A stretch of DNA of 64,000 nt from Motiliproteus sp965230185 (GTDB lineage Bacteria; Pseudomonadota; Gammaproteobacteria; Pseudomonadales; Balneatricaceae): the NCBI GenBank assembly GCA_965230185.1, contig OZ245995.1, positions 1,302,001 through 1,366,000 of the forward strand, read 5' to 3'. This document shows, one piece after another, positions 25,647 through 34,238 of the stretch; the first letter of the stretch is position 1; each line of letters starts with the position of its first letter. The notes beneath the pieces are model-generated. The model worked only from the letters and a program-made list of their open reading frames with translations. It ran no database searches and had not been told where the DNA came from. The translations under genes and the position numbers were made by a program.

Positions 25647-26570
25647 ATGCCTGCCAATTTTTTAATCATGTCAGATGAAAAATACTTTCACACCATTGTA
25701 AAATCTATAGGTAGGTTGAATCTTATTTATCCTCGTAGTCAGATTTATTTTTATGACTGGGGAGTTGGTAAAAAAAACATTGAGTACCTTAGGGAAAACT
25801 TCAAAAATATTATCGTTGTAGATTGGGCAAAAAATGTTAATAAAGTTCTTAGTGGCGAGACTTGCTATATTTCAGATAACTTAAGTAAAGATCAGCTTGA
25901 TGATCTGATCATTGGGTTCAGAAACCCACGTTGGTTTATAAAGCTATTTGATAAATTCAGATTGACTGTGCTTAAATCGACTTCCATGAAGAAAAGAGTG
26001 GCACGTGGAATTGTATTGGAGAATTTGTACTTAACGAAAATACAATGTCAGATGGATATGAGTAAGCGAGTTGGAAATTCTGAATTTGTATTTCTGGACG
26101 CTGATGCGTTATTGATAGATCGAATAGATGAAGTATATGATGAATCTTTTGATTTTGCATTTACTTTGAGAAGAGAGAAAGAGATAAACTTTACGCATAA
26201 CTTGTGCACTGTTATCAATGTGGGTGTTGTTTTCTTTGGTGATAATCAGAAGAGGAGAGATCTTTTCCTAGAGAAATGGTGGGATTCTACAAAAGTTACG
26301 CTTGAGTGGATAAGGGAGCAAACAGCTTTAACACGTTACTTATCACAGTTTGATTGCTTTTCTTTTAAGAGCAATTCTACCTACTCTATAGTAATTGACG
26401 GTGAGGAAGTTAATGTTCGACTGTTACCTTGCGAAATCTACAACTACAATTGGATAGAGGATGTTATTTCTAATAAAGACCTTCTCAAAAAAATCAAAGT
26501 CTTGCACTTTAAAGGAAACAGGCATGATGAAAAAACTTTTTCAAAGCTTCTTTCTAAACTAGATTTGTAA
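25647..26570 (+). CDS. putative GT-A-like glycosyltransferase
   Basis: The 307-aa protein has features of a GT-A nucleotide-sugar transferase. An N-terminal strand (NFLIMSDEKYFHTIVKSI) is followed by VFLDADALLIDRIDE at about 150-164, a DxD-type metal and nucleotide-diphosphate site, and by NVGVVFFGDNQKRRDLFLEKW. This layout resembles nucleotide-diphospho-sugar transferases of the GT8/GT77-like group. A C-terminal HFKGNRHD resembles the HxxGxxK pattern of those families. It lies 3 bp after wzx2. Family assignment by eye is tentative, and donor and acceptor are unknown. Confidence 0.6.
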   Translation: MPANFLIMSDEKYFHTIVKSIGRLNLIYPRSQIYFYDWGVGKKNIEYLRENFKNIIVVDWAKNVNKVLSGETCYISDNLSKDQLDDLIIGFRNPRWFIKLFDKFRLTVLKSTSMKKRVARGIVLENLYLTKIQCQMDMSKRVGNSEFVFLDADALLIDRIDEVYDESFDFAFTLRREKEINFTHNLCTVINVGVVFFGDNQKRRDLFLEKWWDSTKVTLEWIREQTALTRYLSQFDCFSFKSNSTYSIVIDGEEVNVRLLPCEIYNYNWIEDVISNKDLLKKIKVLHFKGNRHDEKTFSKLLSKLDL

Positions 26571-26591
26571 TCAATATTTGTAGGGGGATCA

Positions 26592-27341
26592 ATGTCAGTT
26601 TCAGATTTTATTAATATGGATGTGCCATCAGATGCGGTAAGTGTACTTATTAGGCAAGGCGGTTATCAGGATCTTATTAGAAAATACTTCTTTCTTAACA
26701 GATTTTTTTTGAGGTGGCCGCTTGATGAGAAGAAAGTGTTGTCTAATCATGGCTTCGTTTCTGAATTTATAGAAAGAAAACGGATCGAAGTAAACGAATA
26801 TGCTGCGAGCATCTTATCCTGTTGTCAGGGGGATGTGGCTAGTGTACTAGATGTTGGCGCCGGTTTAGGCCTGGTAGATCTGGTGTTGTATAAAAAAATG
26901 AAATCAATGCCGTCGATTTATCTATTGGATAAAAAAAATGAACACTCGCCCTTGAGTCCTGTTAAGGGCGGATTTAAAGATAGGTATATATTTACTGCGG
27001 ACTTTGACTTGACTCGTCAAATATTCAAATCAAATGGAGTAGACGACGATAAGCTCATCTTTGTAGATCCAAGTAATAGCGCTATATCGAAACTTCCCAA
27101 AATTGACCTCGTCCTATCATTGACATCCTGGGGGTTTCATTACCCTATTGAGACTTACTGGGATTCGGTAAAAGAAATACTGCATGATCGCTCTGTCCTG
27201 TATATAGATCTCAGGAAAAACAAGGGAGGCTTTGATTTTTTGAAAGAAAATTTCAAATATTACTCAGTGGTAAAGAGTACCGCTAGCTATGACCGAGTCG
27301 CATTTTCAGATTCGGAATTCGATAAACTGGTATCCAGTTAG
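26592..27341 (+). CDS. SAM-dependent methyltransferase-like protein
   Basis: A 249-aa protein with a class I SAM-binding motif VLDVGAGLGLVDLVL at about 85-99, followed by YLLDKKN as the acidic end of strand 2 and DLVLSLTSWGFHY as motif IV. It may be a sugar O-methyltransferase of the type that modifies polysaccharide repeat units. The ribosome-binding site GTAGGGGG precedes ATG 26592. The gene lies between a putative GT and a GT4, spaced 21 and 8 bp. The acceptor cannot be predicted. Confidence 0.7.
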   Translation: MSVSDFINMDVPSDAVSVLIRQGGYQDLIRKYFFLNRFFLRWPLDEKKVLSNHGFVSEFIERKRIEVNEYAASILSCCQGDVASVLDVGAGLGLVDLVLYKKMKSMPSIYLLDKKNEHSPLSPVKGGFKDRYIFTADFDLTRQIFKSNGVDDDKLIFVDPSNSAISKLPKIDLVLSLTSWGFHYPIETYWDSVKEILHDRSVLYIDLRKNKGGFDFLKENFKYYSVVKSTASYDRVAFSDSEFDKLVSS

Positions 27342-27349
27342 TAGCTATT

Positions 27350-28420
27350 GTGAACGTCATTCATCTCATTAGTGACCTTGACCCCATTGGAGGTGCTCAA
27401 CGGCTGGTTGTGAATTTGTGTCGCCTTAAAAAGAGTTACCAGCCGTATGTCCTAACTATCAGGGTGCCAGAGGGAGAGTTGGTTGATATTCTCCACAAAT
27501 CATCGATCCATACTCAGATGTTCAGAATGGGGATGTGTGCTGGAGAAATCGTACTGGATAATGGCGAGAAGCTGCGGCCGGAAGACACTATTTTTCATGT
27601 TCACTTATTTCCTGCCTTATATTTTGGGGCAATGATTTTCAAATATCAGCGCATCTATACAGAGCATAGTACCTCCAACAGAAGGCGAAATCTTTCGTTT
27701 GTAAGACCTTTAGAAAAGATCATTTATTCTCGTTATGATCATGTTGTCGGTATCAGTCCGGGCGTACGTCGCTGCCTGTCTGAATGGCTGGGCGAAGGTG
27801 TGAATGTATCCATTGTTGAAAATGGGATTGATCTATCACGCTTTAACTCCATCAAAAATACTTCCGTCAGACTTCCCTCCGCTGCTTCTGGATTTATTAT
27901 TGGCATGGTTGGTCGATTTTCTAAGCAGAAGGATCAGGGGCTGTTGATAAAGATCCTTCCCTACTTGCCGGGACATGTAAAGGTAAGATTAGCTGGTAAT
28001 GGTCACAATTTTGCTGCGCTTAGAGAATTGGCAAATGCTTTAGATGTTTCTGAGCGAGTAGAATTTGTTGGTTACTGCACAGATGTTCCCGAATTCTTAT
28101 CTTCAATTGATCTCTATATTCAGTCGTCTGTTGTAGAGGGTTTTGGTTTGGCCGCTGTAGAGGCGATGGCCGCTGGAATCCCAGTTTTAGCTACCAATAT
28201 AGACGGTCTGTCAGAAATTGTCGGTAGAGACGATAGTTTATTCCCATCAGGTGATGTAAACACAGCTGTAGCTCTTGTGAAAAGATATCTGAACGATCCC
28301 TTATATTATTCTGAATCTGTACGGTATAGTTTAAATCGTGCGAAACTATTTTCTCTCGAGAAGACCTTAGACAGCTATGAATCAATATATGAACGTCTGT
28401 TAACGGGTAAGCAAAGGTAA
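27350..28420 (+). CDS. GT4-family glycosyltransferase
   Basis: A retaining GT-B enzyme of 356 aa. It shows the N-terminal DPIGGAQRLVVNLC loop typical of GT4, IGMVGRFSKQKDQ at the start of the second domain, RLAGNGHNFAALRELA, VEFVGYCTDVPEF and the donor-site VVEGFGLAAVEAMAAGIPVLAT (EX7E pattern). The GTG start at 27350 is 8 bp after the methyltransferase stop and gives the expected first strand NVIHLISDL. It is likely to add an internal sugar of the repeat unit at the membrane. Specificity is unknown. Confidence 0.88.
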   Translation: MNVIHLISDLDPIGGAQRLVVNLCRLKKSYQPYVLTIRVPEGELVDILHKSSIHTQMFRMGMCAGEIVLDNGEKLRPEDTIFHVHLFPALYFGAMIFKYQRIYTEHSTSNRRRNLSFVRPLEKIIYSRYDHVVGISPGVRRCLSEWLGEGVNVSIVENGIDLSRFNSIKNTSVRLPSAASGFIIGMVGRFSKQKDQGLLIKILPYLPGHVKVRLAGNGHNFAALRELANALDVSERVEFVGYCTDVPEFLSSIDLYIQSSVVEGFGLAAVEAMAAGIPVLATNIDGLSEIVGRDDSLFPSGDVNTAVALVKRYLNDPLYYSESVRYSLNRAKLFSLEKTLDSYESIYERLLTGKQR

Positions 28421-28427
28421 GTTTATA

Positions 28428-29063
28428 GTGGCCACAAATCCTTCGTCTATTTTGAGGCGCGTGTTTCCTACTGCAAGAAGGCTGTTATTAGAAAAGTCAC
28501 TATTGAAAATTTCTGGAAATCATCATCGTGTGCTCGTTGTGGGAGCTGGTGCCGATCCCTATAAAGGTCTTTTTAAGTCTGCAGATCTTTATATTTCAAT
28601 GGACATCGACAATAACTATGGTTCTTTAGATGTTGTAGCAGATGCACTTAATTTGCCGTTTCCAGAAGAAGTATTTGATTGCGTTGTTGCTATTGAAGTG
28701 ATGGAGCACGTCAGAGATCCTTGGTTGTTCGTTGAGGAAGTAAGAAGAGTAATAAAACCTGGTGGCCAGCTTGTTTTGACCGTACCCTTTATGTTTCATA
28801 TACATGGCGACCCTGAGGACTATTGGAGACCAACAGAATCAGGATTGAGGTTTATTCTTAGAGGATTCGGTGATCTTAAGATTAGTCGCCAGGGAAACAG
28901 GGTTCATGTTATTGCAGATTTGATTTTCACTGCAGCATGGCTGAGGGTGCTGTTGTTCCCTTTTCGTATTTTAAATCATGTAGTGGTTGCGCTCACTCAT
29001 TACTGGCTCAAGGAATCTGATAGTTCAGCACCAAGCGGTTTTCTTGTTATTGCAGAAAAGTGA
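28428..29063 (+). CDS. class I SAM-dependent methyltransferase (Methyltransf_11 type)
   Basis: The 211-aa product shows VLVVGAGADPYKGLF at about 36-50 (SAM loop), SMDIDNNYGSLDVVADALNL, FDCVVAIEVMEHVRDPWLF (motif IV) and VIKPGGQLVLTVPF (post-motif). This is the typical Methyltransf_11 pattern with EVMEHV. A GTG start at 28428 follows the GT4 stop by 7 bp, and GGTAAG lies upstream. Such proteins in O-antigen loci methylate terminal or internal sugars. One known use of terminal methylation is chain-length capping, which is only a possibility here. Confidence 0.8.
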   Translation: MATNPSSILRRVFPTARRLLLEKSLLKISGNHHRVLVVGAGADPYKGLFKSADLYISMDIDNNYGSLDVVADALNLPFPEEVFDCVVAIEVMEHVRDPWLFVEEVRRVIKPGGQLVLTVPFMFHIHGDPEDYWRPTESGLRFILRGFGDLKISRQGNRVHVIADLIFTAAWLRVLLFPFRILNHVVVALTHYWLKESDSSAPSGFLVIAEK

Positions 29064-29105
29064 GTTCTTTATTTTGAGAATTTTATCTAGCGGTTAATAG
29101 AATAG

Positions 29106-29972
29106 ATGCCTGAAAAGTCACCAAAGCTTATTTTGTTTGCAACCTATTGGAACGCAGTAGACTGGATATATCCATCCCTCAATCAAATTGAGCAGTTATC
29201 TCCGGATGAAGTCATTATTTGTGATGGTTGCTTTGATGATAATTATCCGGTCGCGTCAGACGATGGTACCCGCGAAATTATACAGGAGTATGTTGATCGG
29301 AATAAAGGTTGGAAATTCGTTGAAGCTGTGCGCCGATCAAAAATTCACGGCTTGTATAGCTTATTCAGAGGTAGTCCTAGAAAGAAAACTGTGAAGCTTT
29401 TTTCACCAGTAAGCATCTATGAACTACTTCGCGCATTCCGCTGTCACAAATATAGGATTAATCAGGCTCTCACTTTTAATTATATGATTTCTATTTCATC
29501 TGTATGGTCAGAAGGGCATTGGTTTATGACCTATGATGCAGATCAATTTTATGATGATGATGTGGTAGATGCAATTTTTAACAGGCGATATTTTGATGAA
29601 GATATTAGTTTGTTGACTGCCAGGGAGAGAACATTTTTTGAGGGTTTCGACACTTACACGACAGAATATGAGAAGAGGAATTACAACAATCTTCCTCACA
29701 GGATTCTACCAAATACGGCAATAATACCTACACGTGATCTTGTGATAGAGCAGGGTTTCAGGCCTAAGCGCTACTTAGAACAGGTAAAAAGCAAGGAGCT
29801 TGGCTGGTATAATCATTATAAGATCGTATCAATGAAAAGATATAGCGAAACCTATAGGGTTGGGGATAGAAAAGAGCCGGATTATATGGGATACCATTTT
29901 AATAAATATAATAGAGATCACCCAGCAGTGGTCAGTTCTTTGATTATAAACTCAAAAAAAATTGGTGGGTGA
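29106..29972 (+). CDS. GT2-like glycosyltransferase
   Basis: A 288-aa protein with a GT-A-like N-terminal region (LILFATYWNAVDWIYPSLNQ), an acidic CDGCFDD segment near 40, and WFMTYDADQFYDDDVVDA at about 138-155 containing a DxD site. It lacks the standard PxYNxxxxL opening of GT2, so it is a divergent member. The C-terminus has basic and aromatic residues expected near a membrane-linked acceptor. It lies 42 bp after the methyltransferase and 7 bp before the next GT2. Donor sugar is unknown. Confidence 0.65.
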   Translation: MPEKSPKLILFATYWNAVDWIYPSLNQIEQLSPDEVIICDGCFDDNYPVASDDGTREIIQEYVDRNKGWKFVEAVRRSKIHGLYSLFRGSPRKKTVKLFSPVSIYELLRAFRCHKYRINQALTFNYMISISSVWSEGHWFMTYDADQFYDDDVVDAIFNRRYFDEDISLLTARERTFFEGFDTYTTEYEKRNYNNLPHRILPNTAIIPTRDLVIEQGFRPKRYLEQVKSKELGWYNHYKIVSMKRYSETYRVGDRKEPDYMGYHFNKYNRDHPAVVSSLIINSKKIGG

Positions 29973-29979
29973 AAATATC

Positions 29980-30921
29980 GTGCCTGTAATATCCGTTTTG
30001 TTTCCATATAAAAACGAATCGACTTATATCGAAGAGTCATTGAGAAGCGTGTTGGAACAAACCTTTGACGACATAGAGGTTCTAGCTCTTGATGACGGAT
30101 CAACCGATGACAGTACCGCTATAGTACGTAGAATTGACGATTCTCGTGTAAAAATTATAAATACTGGAGGTGTCGGTCTGCCTCTGGCCTTAAATATTGG
30201 GATTTCCGAAGCCAGTGGTGATTTTATTGCCAGAATGGACGCTGATGATATAGCTTTACCTGAGCGCTTTGAGTCTCAGTTGCAATTTATGATTGAAAAC
30301 CCGTCTGTCGATTTGGTCGGGTGCCAGGCTCGGTTAATAAATGATAAGGGCGAAGTACTTGGAAACAAGAATAAGCCTGTTGGTGTTATTCGATGTACAG
30401 CATATGCTCGTTATGCCACACCGATTATACATCCTTCATTTTTTGGACGCCTTTCCTTATTTCGCAGATTGGAAGGATACAAGAATCTTATGCCGGGACA
30501 GGATTATGAGTTCGTCGTTCGAGCATTACGGAGTGGGGCCATAATTGATAATCTAAATGAAGTTCTAATATTATACCGGGTCACACAAAAGGGGGTGTGT
30601 CAGCGAAATCCAAGAAAAACTATATATATAAGCAACTGGATTAGAAAAAATTCTTGTAGTAGTAATTTTGATATAGCCAGGCTGACAGATGATAGGATGT
30701 ATTCTGGGTCGACTAGTGATTCATATTTTATGAAGTTGTATGCGTTACGTAATAAAAGTGTTGATGTTATCCGAAGAGGCGCGCTATGGCGTAAGTTTTT
30801 TGCTTTTGTAGCACTTTTTTTCGTCGTGTTGCTCAGTCCGCAGCTGCGTCAGGATAGTTTGTCTGGATATCGCTCAATGAAAATATTGAACTCTGATGCT
30901 GGGAATAAAATAGTTTTATAG
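29980..30921 (+). CDS. GT2-family glycosyltransferase
   Basis: An inverting GT-A glycosyltransferase of about 313 aa. It has ISVLFPYKNESTYIEESLRS, VLALDDGSTDDS, LPLALNIGISEASGDFIARM and the DADDIALPERFE motif (DxD). HPSFFG and GQDYEFVVRAL follow, as in O-antigen and capsule GT2 enzymes. The open frame begins at TTG 29962 inside the previous gene. GTG 29980 follows that gene's stop and starts right at the first strand, so it is preferred. A hydrophobic segment at about 270-290 may anchor it in the membrane. Donor is unknown. Confidence 0.87.
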   Translation: MPVISVLFPYKNESTYIEESLRSVLEQTFDDIEVLALDDGSTDDSTAIVRRIDDSRVKIINTGGVGLPLALNIGISEASGDFIARMDADDIALPERFESQLQFMIENPSVDLVGCQARLINDKGEVLGNKNKPVGVIRCTAYARYATPIIHPSFFGRLSLFRRLEGYKNLMPGQDYEFVVRALRSGAIIDNLNEVLILYRVTQKGVCQRNPRKTIYISNWIRKNSCSSNFDIARLTDDRMYSGSTSDSYFMKLYALRNKSVDVIRRGALWRKFFAFVALFFVVLLSPQLRQDSLSGYRSMKILNSDAGNKIVL

Positions 30922-30981
30922 TGGCTGTATTGAAATACAAAAGTACGTTGAGAAGGTTAATAAGAAACGGGGTAAGGTGTC

Positions 30982-32127
30982 ATTAATACCAGAACAGATC
31001 TCAAGAAAAAGATAATATTTTTTGTCACAGTGGATTGGTATTTTTGTTCTCATAGAATCCAGCTAGCCAGGGCTGCAAAGGAAGAGGGGTACGAAGTTTT
31101 TGTTGTTACAGATGTATCGTCTTATGGCGATATCATTCGATCAGCCGGCCTCAACTTAATACCAATAAAAGTTTCCCGTCGAAGTTTAAACCCCTTTTCT
31201 GAGATCAGATTGATTCTGAAGCTTGTTGACATATATAGAAAAGAAAAGCCCGATATTGTCCATCATGTCGCTTTAAAGCCAGTTATCTATGGAGCAATCG
31301 CGGCCTGGGTAGCTAAGGTGCCGCTTGTAATCAGCGCAATAGCAGGTCTGGGCTATTTATTTAGTGCAGAATCATTGAAGATCAGAGTACTCAGGTCAGC
31401 AATTAAGATCGCTTTTCGGATGCTGCTTACTGCGGGTAATCAACAAATCATCGTTCAGAATCCTGATGACAAAGAGCTTTTATCTGGTTGCATCGGATTG
31501 GACTCAGGAAAAATATCATTAATTAGAGGATCTGGCGTTGATACGAGGGTATATAAGTGTAGTGCTCCGAAAGAATCCACCCCTGTCGTATTGTTAGCTT
31601 CCAGGATGCTATGGAGCAAGGGAATAGGAGATTTTGTCTCGGCCGCCAAAAGGATACGGAATGAAGGCATTGAAGCCAGGTTCATACTTGTGGGGGGGAG
31701 TGATGCGGACAACCCTTCTTCAATCTCCACCTCTCAGCTGAGGAAATGGAACGATGATGGACTTGTAGAGTGGTGGGGTCATAAAGATGACATGGTCAGG
31801 GTCTTTGAAAGTGCGCACATCGTATGCCTGCCCTCCTACTACGGCGAGGGGGTACCCAAGGTCTTGATCGAGGCGGCGTCCTGTGGTCGGCCAATCGTTA
31901 CAACAAACACTCCAGGTTGTCGGGAGATCGTTCATAGTGGAGAGAACGGCTATCTGGTTCCACCTCAGAACGTAGATGCTCTTGCTTCGGCTCTTAAGCA
32001 GCTAATAGTTTCACCTGAGTCACGATCTACCATGGGAGCAAACGGGCGCGAGCGAGTTAAAACATGTTTCTCCCACAACCAGGTTATTCGGGAAACTATG
32101 TCTGTTTATAAGGGTAGTGTTACATGA
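30982..32127 (+). CDS. GT4-family glycosyltransferase with probable non-ATG start
   Basis: A GT-B glycosyltransferase of the WbpT/PglA-like GT4 group. Conserved parts are VTVDWYFCSHRIQLA, HHVALKPVIYGAIAA, SAIAGLGYLF, LLASRMLWSKGIGDFV and VCLPSYYGEGVPKVLIEAA (EX7E). The first GTG, at 31030, falls inside the first conserved motif and would remove the first beta strand (KKIIFFVTV). The frame stays open only back to 30976, after a stop at 30973. The likely start is therefore non-canonical, for example ATT 30982, which follows GGTAAGGTG. The stop overlaps the next gene by 4 bp (ATGA). A sequencing error near 30980 would also explain this. Members of this group add the second sugar onto lipid-linked QuiNAc/FucNAc-type primers, which fits the neighbouring genes. 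Confidence 0.8.
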   Translation: MNTRTDLKKKIIFFVTVDWYFCSHRIQLARAAKEEGYEVFVVTDVSSYGDIIRSAGLNLIPIKVSRRSLNPFSEIRLILKLVDIYRKEKPDIVHHVALKPVIYGAIAAWVAKVPLVISAIAGLGYLFSAESLKIRVLRSAIKIAFRMLLTAGNQQIIVQNPDDKELLSGCIGLDSGKISLIRGSGVDTRVYKCSAPKESTPVVLLASRMLWSKGIGDFVSAAKRIRNEGIEARFILVGGSDADNPSSISTSQLRKWNDDGLVEWWGHKDDMVRVFESAHIVCLPSYYGEGVPKVLIEAASCGRPIVTTNTPGCREIVHSGENGYLVPPQNVDALASALKQLIVSPESRSTMGANGRERVKTCFSHNQVIRETMSVYKGSVT

Positions 32128-33089
32128 GCAGTGTATTGGTTACGGGAGCAACTGGATTTGTCGGTCGCCATCTTGTTCAGAGGCTACTGGCACATGGACA
32201 TGGAGTGATTGCTTCTTGTCGGAGCTCCACCGCATCACAGGATCTCACGCATCCTCGCTTAAAAACTGTATGTATAGGTGATCTGGCAAACATTGATGAC
32301 TGGAGTGGAGCGGAGTTAAAAGGGGTTGATGTCGTCATACATATCGCAGCGAGAGTCCACGTTCAAGACGAAAATTTTGGCACTGAGCTTGAGCGTTATC
32401 GAGAGATCAATACCCGAGCAACTAAGATACTGGCGGAGAAGGCTGCTAAGAAAGGAGTTAAGAGGTTTATTTTTTTAAGCAGTATCAAAGTAAATGGTGA
32501 GGAAACTAGAGGGGCCCCCTTCAAAGCAAATGATCAGGTGTGTCCACAGTGTCCCTATGGTGTCTCTAAGGCTGAGGCTGAACAGCTACTAAGAAGCGTG
32601 GCCGAGACTACAGGGTTGGAAATTGTCATTATTCGTCCACCGCTAGTCTACGGGCCTGGCGTCAAAGCCAATTTTCAGCATTTGATTCGCTGGGTTCGGA
32701 AAGGCTATCCGCTGCCTTTTGGGGCTGTTAATAATCGCCGTAGTTTTGTTAGTGTGTTTAACCTTGTGGACCTGATTCTTACTTGTATGTCTCACCCCAG
32801 TGCACGAAACGAGGTGTTTTTAGTTTCTGATGGAGAATCGATATCAACTGGAAATTTAATCCGCAGAATGTCCGAGAGTCAGGCCAGAAAGATCTGGTTA
32901 CCACGAGTCTCCATATGGATTTTAAAGGGCGCTGGGCTTCTAACTCGTAAATCTGCTGCTATTCAACGGTTGTGTGGCGATCTTGAGGTAGATATTGAAA
33001 AGACCCAAAAATTGCTGGGATGGAGTCCGAGGTTTACGATGGGAGAGACATTAAGAGCGATTGCTGTTAATTCGAGGGAATCTGCCTGA
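32124..33089 (+). CDS. WbpV/WbpK-like NAD-dependent epimerase/reductase
   Basis: A 321-aa extended SDR protein with VTGATGFVGRHLVQRLL at the N-terminus, HIAARVHV, FLSSIKVNGEE, the YGVSKAEAEQLL catalytic Tyr-Lys, IRPPLVYGPGVKANF and RRSFVSVFNLVDLIL. This pattern matches the C4-reductase/epimerase proteins that sit directly before wbpL in Pseudomonas O-antigen loci (WbpV, WbpK). There they act on the 4-keto product of WbpM to give UDP-QuiNAc or UDP-FucNAc. The ATG overlaps the previous stop by 4 bp, and the next gene begins immediately after its stop. Which epimer is made cannot be read from the sequence. Confidence 0.83.
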   Translation: MSSVLVTGATGFVGRHLVQRLLAHGHGVIASCRSSTASQDLTHPRLKTVCIGDLANIDDWSGAELKGVDVVIHIAARVHVQDENFGTELERYREINTRATKILAEKAAKKGVKRFIFLSSIKVNGEETRGAPFKANDQVCPQCPYGVSKAEAEQLLRSVAETTGLEIVIIRPPLVYGPGVKANFQHLIRWVRKGYPLPFGAVNNRRSFVSVFNLVDLILTCMSHPSARNEVFLVSDGESISTGNLIRRMSESQARKIWLPRVSIWILKGAGLLTRKSAAIQRLCGDLEVDIEKTQKLLGWSPRFTMGETLRAIAVNSRESA

Positions 33090-34100
33090 ATGTCGTACGA
33101 GTTATTGCTTGTATCAGTTTTTGTCTCGACGGTGGCCTTGACCTGGGTGATACAGCGCTTCGCTACACAATTGTCCCTGATCGATATTCCCAATATTCGC
33201 AGTTCACACAAGGTGCCTACTCCCAGGGGAGGGGGGGTTGCGATATTCTTGTGCTTTTCGATAGCGCTTCTGGTTATCTGTAAGAGCCAGACAGTGCAGC
33301 TGCGAGATTTAGTCGAGTTTCTTCTTCTTGGTGGTGCGACAGTTACCCTGGTTGGTTTACTGGACGACTACATGGGGGTGCCCTCTCCTGTTCGTTTCTG
33401 TGTACATTCAGTGGTTGCAGCCTGTGTCGTTACTAGCATGGAGCCGCTGCCCAGTCTTTTCTTGTTTGATTTTAAGTTTTCTTTTGGATGGTTTGCTTAC
33501 CTGGTCTATACATTGGCCATAATCTGGTTGCTTAATCTGTATAACTTCATGGATGGAATAGATGGAATTGCTTCCTCTGAAGCCATCTGTGTATCTTGCA
33601 GTGCAGCGTTTATCCTGACAATGTCGGGTCATCCGCAAGAGGGGAGTCTTCTAATCATGCTTGCGCTGGCTTGTCTGGGATTTCTGATCTGGAACTGGCC
33701 GCCTGCCAGGATTTTTCTTGGGGATGCCGGAAGCGGCTACCTGGGTTTCGTCTTTTCTGTTTTTGCTCTTTATACCTCCTCGCTTGAGGGTGTGAATTTA
33801 TGGACATGGGTCATACTGCTTGGCGTATTCTGGGTGGATGCTACCTGTACTCTATTGTGGCGAATATTTACAGGGCAGAGATGGGGACAGGCCCATCGTG
33901 CTCATTTATACCAGGTGATGTCCAGAAAATGGGACAGTCATAGAAAAGTAACTATAGCGGTGATCGCAATCAACGCTTTCTGGCTATTTCCATGGGCGTT
34001 GATGACTTCGCTGATCTCTGACTGGGCATTTATATTTGTCATTATTGCTGTTTCTCCTCTGGTTTTTCTGGTTTTCATTTTCGGTCTTCAAAAATCTTAA
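33090..34100 (+). CDS. wbpL: WbpL-type initiating N-acetylhexosaminyl-1-phosphate transferase
   Basis: A 336-aa polytopic membrane enzyme of the MraY/WecA/WbpL family, with about ten membrane helices. It transfers a HexNAc-1-phosphate (in Pseudomonas QuiNAc or FucNAc) to undecaprenyl phosphate. Motifs are SSHKVPTPRGGGVAIFL near 38, LLDDYMGVP with the Asp pair, NLYNFMDGIDGIAS, RIFLGDAGSGYLGF and the cytoplasmic AHRAHLYQ near 267. It follows the reductase with no gap and closes the polysaccharide locus. Together with WbpM and the WbpV/WbpK-like protein it makes a complete priming module, independent of the WcaJ-type enzyme at 11457. Confidence 0.92.
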   Translation: MSYELLLVSVFVSTVALTWVIQRFATQLSLIDIPNIRSSHKVPTPRGGGVAIFLCFSIALLVICKSQTVQLRDLVEFLLLGGATVTLVGLLDDYMGVPSPVRFCVHSVVAACVVTSMEPLPSLFLFDFKFSFGWFAYLVYTLAIIWLLNLYNFMDGIDGIASSEAICVSCSAAFILTMSGHPQEGSLLIMLALACLGFLIWNWPPARIFLGDAGSGYLGFVFSVFALYTSSLEGVNLWTWVILLGVFWVDATCTLLWRIFTGQRWGQAHRAHLYQVMSRKWDSHRKVTIAVIAINAFWLFPWALMTSLISDWAFIFVIIAVSPLVFLVFIFGLQKS

Positions 34101-34167
34101 AATTATTTTGATCTTTGATAGTTCCGCTTCTATTCTCTTTGTATAGATAGTTATTTTTGAATAAAGT

Positions 34168-34197
34168 TTGAATTTTTGAATGAATTAGTGGTATTTT
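34168..34197 (+). promoter_or_regulatory. possible promoter of the H-NS-family gene
   Basis: TTGAAT at 34168-34173 and TATTTT at 34192-34197 with 18 bp between them lie in very AT-rich DNA about 40 bases before the start. The AT-rich stretch 34101-34200 is the kind of DNA that H-NS itself binds, so autoregulation is plausible. The match is moderate. Confidence 0.35.
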
Positions 34198-34238
34198 CCC
34201 CTCCTGATAGAATCTTAGCTAATCCATGGGGTTGAATA

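Noticed and set aside
31686..31700. Seven-G run in the GT4 gene as a further phase-variation tract
   Set aside because: At seven bases it is within the range seen by chance in Gly-rich VGG segments, and much shorter than the pseI tract.
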